A DNA stretch of 64,000 nt, from assembly GCA_029204225.1 (NCBI GenBank), contig CM055112.1, positions 28,423,746 through 28,487,745 on the forward strand, read 5' to 3'. The notes beneath the pieces were generated by a model. It was not told where the DNA came from. It searched no databases and saw nothing but the letters and a program-made list of their open reading frames with translations. This stretch comes from Diphasiastrum complanatum (taxonomy: Eukaryota; Streptophyta; Lycopodiopsida; Lycopodiales; Lycopodiaceae). Made by a program: the position numbers and the translations under genes. Below are positions 20,827-31,749 of the stretch, in pieces (position 1 is the first letter of the stretch; each line of letters opens with the position of its first letter).

Positions 20827-21746
20827 TGTTGTAAAGCTGACTTGGGTGCACCCAGCGTGCCCTGTAAGACTCAAAGGGGTGACACTCCCTAAGGTCCCAG
20901 AGCAAGTTAGAATGTCAAGGACTGAGCCTCCGACCTGTGGTGAGCCAGTCAAGTAGTCACAAAGTCATGAGCTAGCTCTGGAGCTCGAGTCATGGCCTAG
21001 TCAGGAAAGCAGGTTGATTCGGCCGCCGGGACGGCTCCCGGGACCCATGTCCGGGAGCCAGACTGATTCTGCCAGGCTTGCCAGGCTTAATCAGCAAAAT
21101 AAAAACTAAGTCCTAAAAAGCGTGCTTTACCAGAAAGCACTATGTTTCAAACCAGAGGGGGTGCGCCGAATCACAGCAGAACTATAGGGGGAGTCCGGCA
21201 GACAGAAACTTGGGCAGCTCAACCAGCGCCAGGAATCCAGTCGCCAGGTCTCAGCTCCCTCTACCAGCACGAGCCAGGCACAATGCCCAGCACGTGTTGG
21301 TGGCCCCGAGACCGGTCAGTCTATGTATGAATGTAACCTCTTCCAAATCTAATAAAGTTGATCCTTGGGGATGATTACCATTTCGGTTTCGCCTCCGGGA
21401 CTGGTCCAAGTGGAAGGACCCTTACTACAACCTTTTTGCGTCGCTGGCGCCTAAGGGTCCCTGTCATCGACATGGGGCTTGCCGCTATGCCAATTGGTCA
21501 GTTTGGCGACCACTATGCCTTGGGTTTCATGTGTGGCTTGTCTTTGCCTTTGGTTACCTTTTGGGGACGGATTCTGAGTTGGCTTTCGGGTTGGTTGGGA
21601 TTCCAGTTTTCTTAAGTCTGAATGGTTAAGCTTGTTACGATTCTGAGTTGGCTTTTACGTAAGTGCATGATGGATGAATGTTAGACTTAAGCGCGTGTTG
21701 GGGAAACCGCTCAAGTCCCAGCGCCCTTTGAGGCGCCGGCGCAACA
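20827..21746 (+). repeat. 3' LTR, 920 bp
   Basis: Same length and almost the same sequence as 16493-17412. It is followed by the ATCAT duplication at 21747-21751. Confidence 0.95.
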
Positions 21747-21751
21747 ATCAT

Positions 21752-21800
21752 CCTTTTTCCTAGTCTCCAAAGGAACATGAACAGAAAAAATACATCCAAA
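21752..21800 (-). pseudogene. Continuation of the Copia fragment split by the Gypsy insertion
   Basis: On the - strand this reads FGCIFSVHVPLETRKKDD, the conserved Copia segment that precedes the SSKGYKVY...SRDVIF region found at 16492 and below. Removing the Gypsy element and one ATCAT copy restores contiguity. The fragment stops at about 21800, where + strand Copia sequence begins. Confidence 0.8.
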
Positions 21801-22158
21801 GAATTTGACATGATTGATCTAGGTGCTGCTCATTCTTTATTAGGAATTCACATTACTAGAAATAGATCGCAAAAGAAGATCTATCTTAACCAACAAAAAT
21901 ACCTAGAGAATGTTCTAAAAAATTTTCACATGTCTGATTGCAAACCGATTGATACACCAATGGATCCAAGTATGGTATTAACTAAACCTTCCTATGCGAA
22001 CACCCAAAGTGAAGTACTTGACTTAGCGAAGTACCCTTATCATTCACTTATAGGATCTTTGATGTATATCATGATGTGTGTACTAGACCAGATCTCGCAT
22101 ACACCATTAGCACATTAAGTCAATTCATGTCTAATCCTAGGATCTTGCATTGGCAAGG
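21801..22158 (+). pseudogene. Copia RT fragment related to the 52.5-59.3 kb element
   Basis: Encodes EFDMIDLGAAHSLLGIHI, KKIYLNQQKYLENVLKNFHMS, CKPIDTPMDPS and YHSLIGSLMY, then LSQFMSNPRILHW in a shifted frame. The same segments occur on the - strand at 54374-54900. Only the RT C-terminal part is present, with sharp junctions at both ends (about 21800 and 22158). Confidence 0.8.
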
Positions 22159-23641
22159 CCATGGGAGAGGAGATGGAGTCATTTGCTAAGCATAGCACAT
22201 GGGACTTAGTGGAACCACCAGTTGGCAAGAAACCCATTGGTTGTAAATGGGTGTATAGGACTAAGTACCATGCAAATGGAAGTATAGCAAAGCACGAAGC
22301 AAGATTGGTGATCAAAGGGTATTCACAAAGTAAAGGGATCGATTATGAGGAGACCTTTGCGCCAGTATGTAAGTGAAATACTCTACGTCTACTTGTTGCT
22401 TTAGCTTCACATTTTGGTTGGCCTTTGCATCAGATGGATGTGGAATCTACTTTTCTAAATGGTGAGTTAGAAGAAGAGGTGTTCATGGATCAACCTGAAG
22501 GCTTTGTAGCGAAAGAACAGGAGAATAAAGTATGTCGCTTGAAGAAAGCACTTTATGGTCTTAAACAGGCACCACGTGCGTGGTACAGCACAACTAATGC
22601 CTACTTTTGTTTTAAGGGGATGGTGAGAACACATTCTGATCCAAATCTGTATATCTTATGCTTTGATGGTTTGGTTGCTTTGATTGCTCTTTATGTTGAT
22701 GACTTGATTATCATGGAAAATAATCAAGAGATGATAGACATGATTAAGAAAGACCTCATGGAACAATTCGAGATGATAGATCTCAACCTAATGCATTATT
22801 GCCTTGGAGTGGAGGTGTGGCAAAAAGGACACGAAGTGGATCTAACACAGGTGAAGTATGTCACAGAGTTGCTGCACAGGTTCAAGTTTAGGATTGCAAG
22901 CCAGTGAACACTCCTATTGAACCAGGTAAAAAGCTTTCTTAGCTTGATGAGTCACAACCATTTGATGCTATGTTGTATAGGCAGTTAGTAGGGAGCTTAA
23001 TTTACCCTATCACGACTAGACCAGATATATGCTATGTTGTTGGCATTGTAAGTCAGTTTATGGCAGCACCTACGAAAACACATTGGAAGGTAGCTAAGCG
23101 CATTTTGCGTTATGTCAAAGGCACTTCAGATTATGGCTTGGTTTACAGGAAGCATGAGGGTGTACCTGAGTTATGTGGCTATGTGGATGTGGATTGGGGA
23201 GGTGACTATGATGATCGTAGATCCACCATAGGGTATGTATTCCAGCTTTGTGGCAGTTGTTTTTTCTGGTCTAGTAAAAAACAAAGTACAGATGCTTTAT
23301 CCACCACAGAAGCAGAGTATAAGTCAATGTGTAGCGCAGCACAGGAAGCTATATGGTTGAGACAAATCTTGGATGAAGTTGGCATGAAACAGAAAAATTT
23401 CACGACTATACATAGCGAAAATCAGAGTGGCATTCAACTAGCAAAGAATCCAGTGTTCCATGCAAACACCAAACACATTGAGATTCAGTATCACTTCATA
23501 CATGAGAGGCTACTGAGTCGTGAAATTCATGTTGTTCATTGTAGTATGGACGAACAACTAGCTGATATTTTCACTAAGCCACTTGTTAGAGAAAACTTTG
23601 ATAAGTTTAGATCAAAGCTTTCTGTACTTAAATCTTGTTGA
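22159..23641 (+). pseudogene. Copia RT-RNase H fragment
   Basis: Begins EEMESFAKHSTWDLVEPP...GCKWVYRTKY and continues through EARLVIKGYSQSKGIDYEETFAPV to a TGA at 22374-22376. Then QMDVESTFLNGELEEEVFMDQPEGF, ALYGLKQAPRAWY, catalytic YVDDLII (about 22692) and MHYCLGVEV up to a frame break near 22895. The last frame (22970-23641) holds YRQLVGSLIY, TRPDICYVV, the RNase H box YVDVDWGGDYDDRRST, STTEAEYKS, KHIEIQYHFI and ADIFTKPL. Integrase and gag are missing. This is a different Copia subfamily from the piece just upstream. Confidence 0.9.
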
Positions 23642-23943
23642 TTTTAAAGCTATGTATATGACTGTATAAAAAGTAGACTCTACTTTAAGGGAGAGAGTTA
23701 GAATTAAAGTAGAATCATTGTGTTACTATACTGTGGGTCCTATCTGTAGATAAGGATCAGTTGGCCTCGCCACGAGGCGAGTCAACGGGACACGCTTCCC
23801 GGTCAACGACAACCTGGGCCATGCATGGGTTGCTTGAGTGAAGAACTATATGTATAGTGTATTTTCATTTTGAGAAATACAGTTTGCTACATGAGCTTGG
23901 TGTGAAGAGTGTTTTCTGTTTGTGTTACTGTGTAGCATGATCT
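23642..23943 (+). repeat. Probable 3' UTR and start of Copia LTR
   Basis: After the RNase H stop comes a purine tract (AAGGGAGAGAG, about 23686-23696) followed by TTAGAATTAAAGTAGAATC, a typical Copia LTR beginning. A GGCCTCGCCACGAGGCGA hairpin lies near 23763-23780. Without a partner LTR the ends cannot be fixed. Confidence 0.4.
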
Positions 23944-24099
23944 GTGTTCTTGTTCAAAGCAAATTCTAAGTTTCACATCTTGTTTGCATGGAATTCCGAG
24001 CCAAAGGCATCTGCGAAGGAAGCTATTTCCATATTAGAGGATGTGTTGTCTAAAGTAGGCTTACATAAAGGCCATATTAAAATAAAAAAAGATGACAAG

Positions 24100-24540
24100 C
24101 TATTAGGTAAACAGGAAATATTTTATGCAAGCCGAGCATTGGGGTTTGATTACTCTTTTGTTGCTTTCATTGATGACTTCAATCAAAAGTGTTAAATCTA
24201 TTGTATATCACATACGTCAAATGTCTTCTCAATGTTTTGCAATATAAAAGCATAGCAAAGATGCAAACAAGTTGTTACATCAAAGTCATAAGATCAAATG
24301 GAGGTGAGTATGGTTTGAATATTTTTTTTATTTATTTCAATGATCAAGATAGGATAAAGAGACAAATTTGTATTTCTTATATGCCACAATAGAATGGGGT
24401 CACAAAAACAACAAATAGTACGATAGTTGAGATGGCAAGATTGACGCTTAAAGATAAAATTGCCAAATACCTATTGGGTTGAAGAATGTAACATAGTCAT
24501 TTATGTGCTGAGTATGTGTTTTACTATGCTTATGTATTAC
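24100..24540 (+). pseudogene. Copia integrase relic
   Basis: A decayed integrase core: FVAFIDDFN (about 24160-24185), a SNGGEYG segment near 24295-24315 matching the usual SDNGGEY, and PQ-stop-NGV...NSTIVEMAR near 24385-24440 matching PQQNGVAERRNRT. Several stops and indels. The open frame upstream (23944-24100) has no recognised domain. Confidence 0.65.
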
Positions 24541-24599
24541 CTATGCAGTTATCCTTAAAAAAAAAAAAAAGAAATTAGACGCTAAGCCTATCACGTGCA

Positions 24600-25020
24600 T
24601 ATTGAGCTTGAGTTAAGAGACCTACCCAAAACAATGACTCTTGGCCTTGATGGATTCACACTAAATTTCTTTGTTACCTTCTACGAATCTTGAAACAAGA
24701 CCTTCTTGACTTGTCAAATTATAATTATTACTACCTCAAGTTGCTTTCACTCCCAAAATCACATAAGGTCTCATCATGCTTGTCACGAAGACTTCCTGCC
24801 ACTCATCTACTAATGACTATATTCCTCTTACTATGTTAAACACAAACCATAATAGTGTACCCAAAACCTTTGCAGCTTGCCTTGCTCCTCTCCTCCCAAT
24901 CATTTTTATCCCACTCTTGCTATGAATTCCCTAAAAGGAGAAGCATTGTTTATGCAATTCTTAACACTAACACCTTAGTTGGGCCCTTTCGACTTTCCTT
25001 GTGGTAGCCTTACTCTCAAT
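24600..25020 (+). pseudogene. LINE (non-LTR) reverse transcriptase relic
   Basis: Short frames carry the hallmarks of plant LINE RT: LGLDGFTLNFF (about 24640-24672) for GPDGFT.EFY, LLPQVAFTPKIT for ..ITLIPK, DYIPLTMLNTN...TFAACLAPLLPIIF (about 24815-24910) for ..RPISL.N..YKI.AK.LA.RL.P.L, and EFPKRRSIVYAILNTNTLVG (about 24925-24985) for GF..GRSI..NIL. No frame is intact and the element ends are not visible. Confidence 0.6.
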
Positions 25021-27050
25021 ATCTCAACAAAGCTGTTCATCATATTGATTTGAACTAGCTCATTCATTAGAGGAAATTTGAGCACAAAAGGGGCCTTTCA
25101 AAAAGATATTTTTTATTTTTTTTCTCAAAAGTTTCTTTCACATGGTCTAATCGAAACACTCAAATTTGAAATTTACGTAATGTAGCTCCTTCAAATTGAT
25201 TTTCTTTTCTTTTTAAAAAAACTGTAATTTTGTGTCGGGGGCAGTCCATAAATAAGCCATTTTATCTGTTTTGCAACTCAACAAAAGAACAATGTAACTT
25301 TTGAACGACAAATCAGATTGAGACGATTACGATGCCATTAGAAAGCCCTCGATGAGAGCTTTTCAACAACATTAAATATGACCCAATTCTGAACTACGGT
25401 GAAGAAGTTATGGCCAATCAAAGTTTTGGTCGATCAACACTTTATGGAATGCAATAAACTAGATTATTTTATCTGTAGACAAGTTTTTGATCTCAATCCT
25501 TGGATGTATTAGACCTAAGGAGCACAAGTTCATCAAACAACCATGGATTTTATATTCAATCAAGAGAGGAAAAATTAATTAATCAATTTTGTTAAGGGGC
25601 ACTCAACTAATTAGAAGTAGTAGTCTCCAACTAACAACATTTAACACATGGGGTGGGGTTTGTTTCCCGTAGAGGCAGAAAGGCCTTCGGCTAAGGGCGG
25701 AGGCTTGAGGACATGGGTCATTCTGAAGATAGAAGCTGAAGACAGAAGGGCTGTGGAGGCACCAAAAAGTCCTACCACACATACGACCACATTTTTCAAT
25801 AACTTTTGTCATAAACTTTTTTCATACACCTTCCAATTTGTTTTCACCATGCACCTTCCAACGTTAAAAGGGGTATATAAAACGGTTTTGCTTTAATCAC
25901 CATGCACCTTACTACGTTAAAAGGGGCATATAAAACGGTTTTGCTTAAAAAAAGCAACTGCACACATGGCCACTGTTGATTAGGTGTGTTTGCTTTTTAA
26001 AACGAAATGGTTTCAAAGCCTGAAAAAGTGAAAATACTGGCTGCCATAAAAATGATTCTAAAAGAAGGGGGTGGTGTTGGTCCATAGGCTTTACTCATGT
26101 ACAATCAATGAAAACTGGGCTTTCATGCGTGGAGGCTTGGAGCAGGGACATTTGCTTTCTGGTGGCGTACTTTTGGGGAGGTGCGCAGCATGAAGTGAAA
26201 GCAGAGAGAACTATTCAATGCTCACTGTTCCGATTGTATGAGTTCCGATTGTTCAACGCTCTCTGTTGACGGATGCATTTCTGGAAGAAAGCGATCTTGC
26301 TTTTGAGGAGTAGCTGTAGTTTTTATTTCAGAAGACTTCCACTACGTACCTAGTACCTACCAAGAGACTCAGGACAGTGAGGCCCGGGGCCAGCCCACCC
26401 CACCCCCATATATATAAGTGCTCAGTCAGTCGCACCAGACAACAGATCATTATCCATATGAGTCTTTTGTTCTCACTTTCAGATTCCCATATCTGATTGA
26501 TGGCAGTTGGAAAGAGAGTTTGTTTTTTGGGTAACTGGCATTCACATGAATTTTAGGCATTTTTGAGATATATCTTATTTTACGTAATATAGGGCCCGAA
26601 TTGTTTTGCAGCTTTGAAAATATTTTATGCTTTGAGAAGTATTGCCCATCAAACGGTCGAGGCGGGGCTCTAGAAAACTCCAAATGCAACACTCCAAGAC
26701 CCAATGTTGTCCACAAACATCCAGTTCAACGCTCCAAACCCAACGCGATAGAATGCTGCAAATGTTGACACTCCATAACGGTCTACATCCAATGCATTGA
26801 CATAATCGATTCCCAAGCAGCTCATGGCCTCTGCCACTTGTTGTCCGAGTCCTAGATTATTTGTGGTAATGGCCCTTGCAATGGACAATATTCAGTACAT
26901 ATCGACGACCTCCGAATATCAAAATATGTGGTCTCTTTCTTATTATATCAGGTGATTCCATAGTGCTAATATATTTTCTATTTTAGATTCCAACCTTGTA
27001 ACCATATTTTGTGAAAATAAATCAGCATGATGTAAATTAAAGGTAAAAAA
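25021..27050. other. Unassigned region with small repeats
   Basis: No gene recognised. A CATATATATAAGTGC TATA-like stretch near 26407-26421 has no identifiable downstream coding sequence. The open frame at 26670-26888 (-) has no known domain. Short sequence near 25165-25190 (AAATTTACGTAATGTAGCTC) recurs near 41362-41380. Confidence 0.4.
25845..25947 (+). repeat. 53-bp tandem duplication
   Basis: Two copies of CACCATGCACCTT..., the first 25845-25897 and the second from 25898. Each carries GTTAAAAGGGG(T/C)ATATAAAACGG, so a TATA-like TATAAAA is duplicated as well. Confidence 0.8.
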
Positions 27051-27064
27051 AAAGACGAGATGTG

Positions 27065-27268
27065 CTAGTTCCATGGCATTGTTCTAGAAAGATGACAAAG
27101 TATAGGAATGGAACCAACATCATCTCTCATAAAAATTGATATCATAAAAAAGTTTATAAGCATATAAACCCTTTTATGACTAGTAGCTCTTAGAAAATTG
27201 AGAAGCTTCAAAAAATGCAAGATTGTGAAAGATAACTCAAATAAAGGTTTCTTGAACACTAGCTCCAT
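27065..27268. repeat. Dispersed repeat, copy 1
   Basis: Shares blocks in the same order with 40010-40175 (CAAAGTATAGGAATG, TATCATAAAA, AAGCATATA, GAGAAG, AATGCAAG, GATAACTC). Class of repeat unknown. Confidence 0.55.
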
Positions 27269-27539
27269 GGTGTTTTACTTTTTTGGGCAGTCATGATGCA
27301 TCGCTTACGATGTTGTATTGGCCACTTTAATTATGCAAAAATGTACAACGCTAGGTTGAGTACCATGTACCACGATACAAGCCAAATTTATTATGCACTA
27401 TGAACAAGACACGACTTGAAATCTGCACAAAGGATGACTCGAGTCTATGCAACCATGGCATGAACTTCCACATCACCAAACTTGTCCCACGATTGTGACT
27501 AGTGTAATAATGGGACTAGTATTCCAAGGGTGATGGTCC
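27269..27539. other. Unassigned sequence
   Basis: AT-rich, no coding or structural signal seen. Confidence 0.35.
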
Positions 27540-27629
27540 CAACATTTCACCAACTTTGGCTCAACATTTCACCGACTGTGGCCCAACATTTCACCGACTA
27601 TGGCCCAACATTTCACCGACTGTGGTGCC
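27540..27629 (+). repeat. 22-bp tandem repeat, four units
   Basis: Units start at 27540, 27562, 27584 and 27606 and follow CAACATTTCACCGACTGTGGCC, with the first unit diverged and the last carrying a 2-base insertion. Confidence 0.9.
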
Positions 27630-29340
27630 CAAAATATGATATCGAAGTAGCAGCAAGAATATATGAGGCATGTTAAGATGAAAGGATGATGTAAGTGTTA
27701 ATAGAATGCAACTAAACTTTAAAGAAGTTACGATTAAGTGTTAAGTAAATATAGCTTAACTTCAACAAGTCCCATATCCATGGAAATTGCAACCCAAGTA
27801 ATCTTCAATATGATGCATGTGCTAACAAAAGGTGCTTAAATTCAAATCAAATTTTAAACTAGCATGGCAACCATGATATCATATTTGATACAAGGAGATG
27901 AATCTTAGTTTTTCCTAGTTCAAGTAATGCATGGGCCAAAATCAACTTTGACCCACCCAAGTTAAGTTTTGACCTAAGTACTACTAGAGCCAAAACTGAA
28001 AGGTTAAATGGTCTTTCTAACAATCAAGAATAGCTTCCCAAAATCTGCTTAATATTATCTAAAGATAGCAAAATATACTGCCAAACCATACATGAGGTAC
28101 ATATTCAAGGAACGCCATTTGAGAAGAAAGCATTTCATCTAACATACTGATTATCATCTATCTTAGCTAGAGAGTTAGGTAGAGTTGTTAGTAGTAGCTA
28201 GCAAGGCACATGCTCAAATGCCACCCTTTGTGTATTGATAATTCAAGGCCTTGGGCTCCAAACTTTATGGGACTTGGCTTGGCCTTATTTGTAAACATTG
28301 TATATAAGCACTTGTTGATATCCTTAATTGTACTAAGTAGCTCAAATTTCAAATAAAAAACTTTAGATACCAAAATGTTTTTCATATAATTGAAATAATC
28401 TACAGGCTTGACTAATGTAATAGTGTTGCACTAATTCCTCCGCATCAACCACAACATATTAATTTTGCAAAATTGCCCTGGCAACAAATAAAATGAATCT
28501 AGTTGAGTGAAATGGAAATTTTTTATTGGAAACAGAAAATTGCACTAGAGATTGGTTAAAAAATTAGAGAAAACGCTAAGATTAGCTTTGCTTAAACAAT
28601 GAAAAAACCTCTTCAACAATGCAGCGGTGGGGTATTTCATAGAGAAGCAGACGTCAAAAGGGAGTTCAAAACCATACAACAACAATATAGTAAGACACAC
28701 AAAGGAAGACAACCCAACTTCCATAAAACCCATTGATAGGATGTAAAGTGCCAAGAGGAAAGTATTTGCATTGAAAAGAATACAAAGGACAAGGAATAGG
28801 AAAGTGCAAAAGGGAACACCACAAACATTTGTTGGCACCCTCTTATTAACATCTTATGATCCCTATGCAAGAACTAAGAAGAAGAACAAAAAGCTACTCA
28901 CCAAAAGCACTGGCTTGTGGTTCAAATAATTTATCTTAAACCTATTTGTCTCATTGATAGAGAACTTCATTCTCAAATTGGAACAAGAGTTCATCATGTG
29001 CATCTGTGATGCACCATGCTTCAATGTACCAGCTCTCATTAGAAATTATTAGTCTTTCATTTCCTTTTGATGAGTTTTAAATTTGGGAATGTAAAGGCCT
29101 TAACTCCCTAGTTAGACATTCTTGTTCTTTCTCTTATCTTAAAGATTTTCTCCAATTTAATGCTATTATCTGCCTCCAAAAGATGAAGTTAAATGACTTG
29201 CTACTAGAGTCAATTTTCAATTTTTTTCAGGGGAAGCTACCATTATGCCCCCAACTCCTTTTTTTGCATACACCTATGCCTCTACAACCAAGCTTGGAAA
29301 AAGCATCCTACCTCAAATCTTTGCTTTCTATGGTTGGAAG
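27630..29340. other. Unassigned region
   Basis: No supported gene. The two overlapping hydrophobic open frames at 28545-28870 (-) have no domain and sit in AT-rich sequence. Nothing resembling an LTR end was found before the Copia fragment at 29341. Confidence 0.35.
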
Positions 29341-29978
29341 ATCTAGCAAATGGACGTTAAATCTGCTTCTCTTAATGGAGTGTTGGATGAAGAGGTGTAC
29401 TTAGTACAACCTCAAGGATTTGTTGAGCTAGGGAGAGAGCATCTTGTTTGTAAACTCAACAAAGCCATTTATGGATCGAAGCAAGCACCACGAGTGTGGT
29501 ACTCTTGCATTGATGAATACTTCAAGCGAATGGAAATGGTAAAGAGTAATGATGATCCTAATGTTTAAATTCTAAGACAAGATTCAGATATAGTGTTCAT
29601 TGTTTTGTACGTGGATGAATTGATTAAGTGGATGCTTATTTGTATAGGCAGTTGGTGGGTAGTTTGATTTACACGCAACCTGATATTTCTTATGTTGTTG
29701 GTGTTGTTAGTCAATTTATGCAAGATCCTAGTCAAGCACACTAGAATTCTGCTAAACATCTCAGGTACATTTGAGGGACATTGAATTTTGATTTGAAGTA
29801 TGATCAGCCTGAAGCGGCAATGTTGGTAGGTTACACAAAGGCTATTTGGGCAGGTAACATTGATGATAGAAGATCTAGCAGTGGTCATACATTCAAATAT
29901 GGTACAGCTACAGTTTCATGGAGCAACAAAAGACAATCTACAGTAGCCTTATCTTTGACGAAGGGGGTTAATGATTGA
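29341..29978 (+). pseudogene. Copia RT/RNase H fragment with internal deletion
   Basis: 29350-29568 reads MDVKSASLNGVLDEEVYLVQPQGF...AIYGSKQAPRVWY. The next frame reaches VLYVDE (about 29600) and is then joined directly to YRQLVGSLIY (about 29645-29670), so the second Asp of YVDD and the RT C-terminus are lost. RNase H pieces follow with stops (YTKAIWAGNIDDRRSSSG, SNKRQSTVAL). Related to the fragment at 22159-23641. Confidence 0.85.
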
Positions 29979-30539
29979 TGTTGTTTATCTGATTATTGAT
30001 AGGAAATTCATGAGTAAGAGAGTACAATAATGATGCTAATCCAGCTCCATATGACTCCATATGACGATTTGGTAGCACTAGTCCTTCTTCAAGATCCACT
30101 TGACACAAGAAAAATGACCATAGATTCACCAAAAATTGACAATATCCAAGCATTGGCACCAAATAGCTCAAACGTTGAGAACTTAGGCATGAATGAGTGA
30201 TATAATAAACCTCTAATAGCTTCATTCCATCGGCAAAATCATCCAAGAATTCTAATACAACTCCAACATCAAAATGATGTAAAACAATGTAGCTAGTTTC
30301 ACCATATCTTGACAATTTGCACAAATCCACATGAAACTGCTCAAACATGAGATAGAACAAGTAAAGTAAACTTGAACAACACTTCCTTGCTATTCCTTTG
30401 ACCTTACTTGAGTCTTCAAACACCTACAAAAATAGATCCATAACATCTTGGCCATTTGACTCTCCTTTGATGTTGTTGACTAGCTCAAATTGCCAACTTG
30501 GATCTTGTATGAATTGAATCAATCTTCCAACACAATAGC
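29979..30539 (-). other. Downstream region of the - strand Copia relic
   Basis: Lies after the truncated RT of the element at 30540-31470. Its 30395-30510 part matches 15535-15635 in reverse complement. A 151-codon open frame at 29968-30423 has no recognised domain and is doubtful. Confidence 0.45.
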
Positions 30540-31470
30540 TTAGATCTGGTCCTTCCTATAGAGAGTAATTTCCTTGAAGGATCTTTCACTACCTCTTATA
30601 ATTAGCTTTACATGAGACTCCATAGGTGTATCACTAGCTTTTGCATCTACCATATGAAATCTTTCTAGAATAGAATTAGCACACTTCTCTTGACAAATAA
30701 AAGTATATTGAGAAGATCTAATGACTTCCATTCCCAAAATGTAATGCAAGTTACCAAGATCATGCACCTCAAACTCCTTCTTAAGAGAACTCTTGATATC
30801 CTCCACATTTTGATTGTCTCCATCACTCAAGATGATGTCATCCACATAGATTAGCAAGATGGTAACATAATTTCCAGCAAACCTATAATAAAGTGAATGA
30901 TCATACTCACTCATAACAAAGACTTGAGAGAGTAAGAAAGTGTTAAGCTTAGCATACCAACTCCTTGGTGCTTGCTTAAGGCCATACAAACTCTTTTGTA
31001 AATCCTTTTGCCACTAACCTTGCCTTGAGCTTGTTGATAGATCAATCTTGGTTTTTCTTCACCTTGAAGATCCATTTGCATCCAATAGCTTTCTTGTCCT
31101 TAGGTAACTCCATGAATCTCCATGTTCCATTCTTCATAAGAGCTTGATACTCAAGATCCATTGCTTGGATCCACTCATGTTCTTTCCTTGCTTCATCTAC
31201 ACTTGTAGGTTCATCAAAAGAGGTTAGGAAAGCAACATAATTTCCAGAAACTACTTGCTTATCCTTTTCATCATATGTGAGCATTGAAGGTACTTGTCTT
31301 TCCCTTGATGTTCTCCTGGGCTTTTGACTTGATGAAGGTCCATCATCATCACCATCTAAAGTAGGATCCTGTACATCAACATCAAGAATGTTAGATCCAT
31401 CCACACCTTTATCAATCATGCTTGAAGACACTTTTGGATAGTAGAACCCAAGAGAACCATGTATAGGCAT
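30540..31470 (-). pseudogene. Copia RT fragment with deletion (copy 1)
   Basis: On the - strand: an acidic/basic linker, WIQAMDLEYQALMKNGTW, KKAIGCKWIFKVKKNQD (31470-31042), a short LKARLVAKGF piece near 31010, then directly YGLKQAPRSWY, the catalytic YVDDIILS, VHDLGNLHYILGMEV and DTPMESHVK (30989-30540). The roughly 75 residues normally found between KARLVAKGF and YGLKQ are deleted. Confidence 0.85.
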
Positions 31471-31749
31471 GAAATGAGATAGAGAAGAGAGAAGATATGT
31501 CTCTCCATGAGTTACATCATTACCCTATTTGGCCACTTGGCTTTCCCACCAAAATGCAAACCCTACTATTTTTTGGTCTAGATTCAAAGTACCCAACATT
31601 CAAATTTGAAATTACTCAAACCCGACTTCTAAATTTCACACACTTTCAAAAAGTGTTTATTCAAATGAAATTTAGACTAGTGAACTTTGAAAAGTCAAAC
31701 TCTAAGTCTAAAACAAAGTTGCCAAATATGAAAATATAGCAAATATATT
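31471..31749. other. Spacer between two related Copia fragments
   Basis: AT-rich sequence with no feature recognised. Confidence 0.35.

Larger units (their letters stand above)
16493..21746 (+). mobile_element. Young non-autonomous Ty3/Gypsy element carrying only gag-protease
   Basis: Complete insertion: 5-bp target duplication ATCAT at 16488-16492 and 21747-21751, two 920-bp LTRs, tRNA-iMet primer site, gag-protease ORF, and a purine-rich tract before the 3' LTR. Only 3414 bases separate the LTRs, and no reverse transcriptase, RNase H or integrase is present, so the enzymes must have been supplied in trans. The LTRs differ at only about two positions that I could find (A/G near 16688, T/C near 17239), which indicates recent insertion. 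Structurally it resembles the plant class described as TR-GAG, but with protease retained. Confidence 0.93.

Noticed and set aside
26400-26470. TATATATAAG core-promoter-like stretch with possible transcription start
   Set aside because: No coding sequence or known microRNA recognised downstream; left as unassigned.
27540-27629. CRISPR-like short repeats
   Set aside because: Units are directly adjacent without spacers, in a plant nuclear context.
28545-28870. Hydrophobic (-) open frames that look like membrane proteins
   Set aside because: AT-rich sequence read in this frame gives hydrophobic residues by chance; two overlapping frames and no domain.
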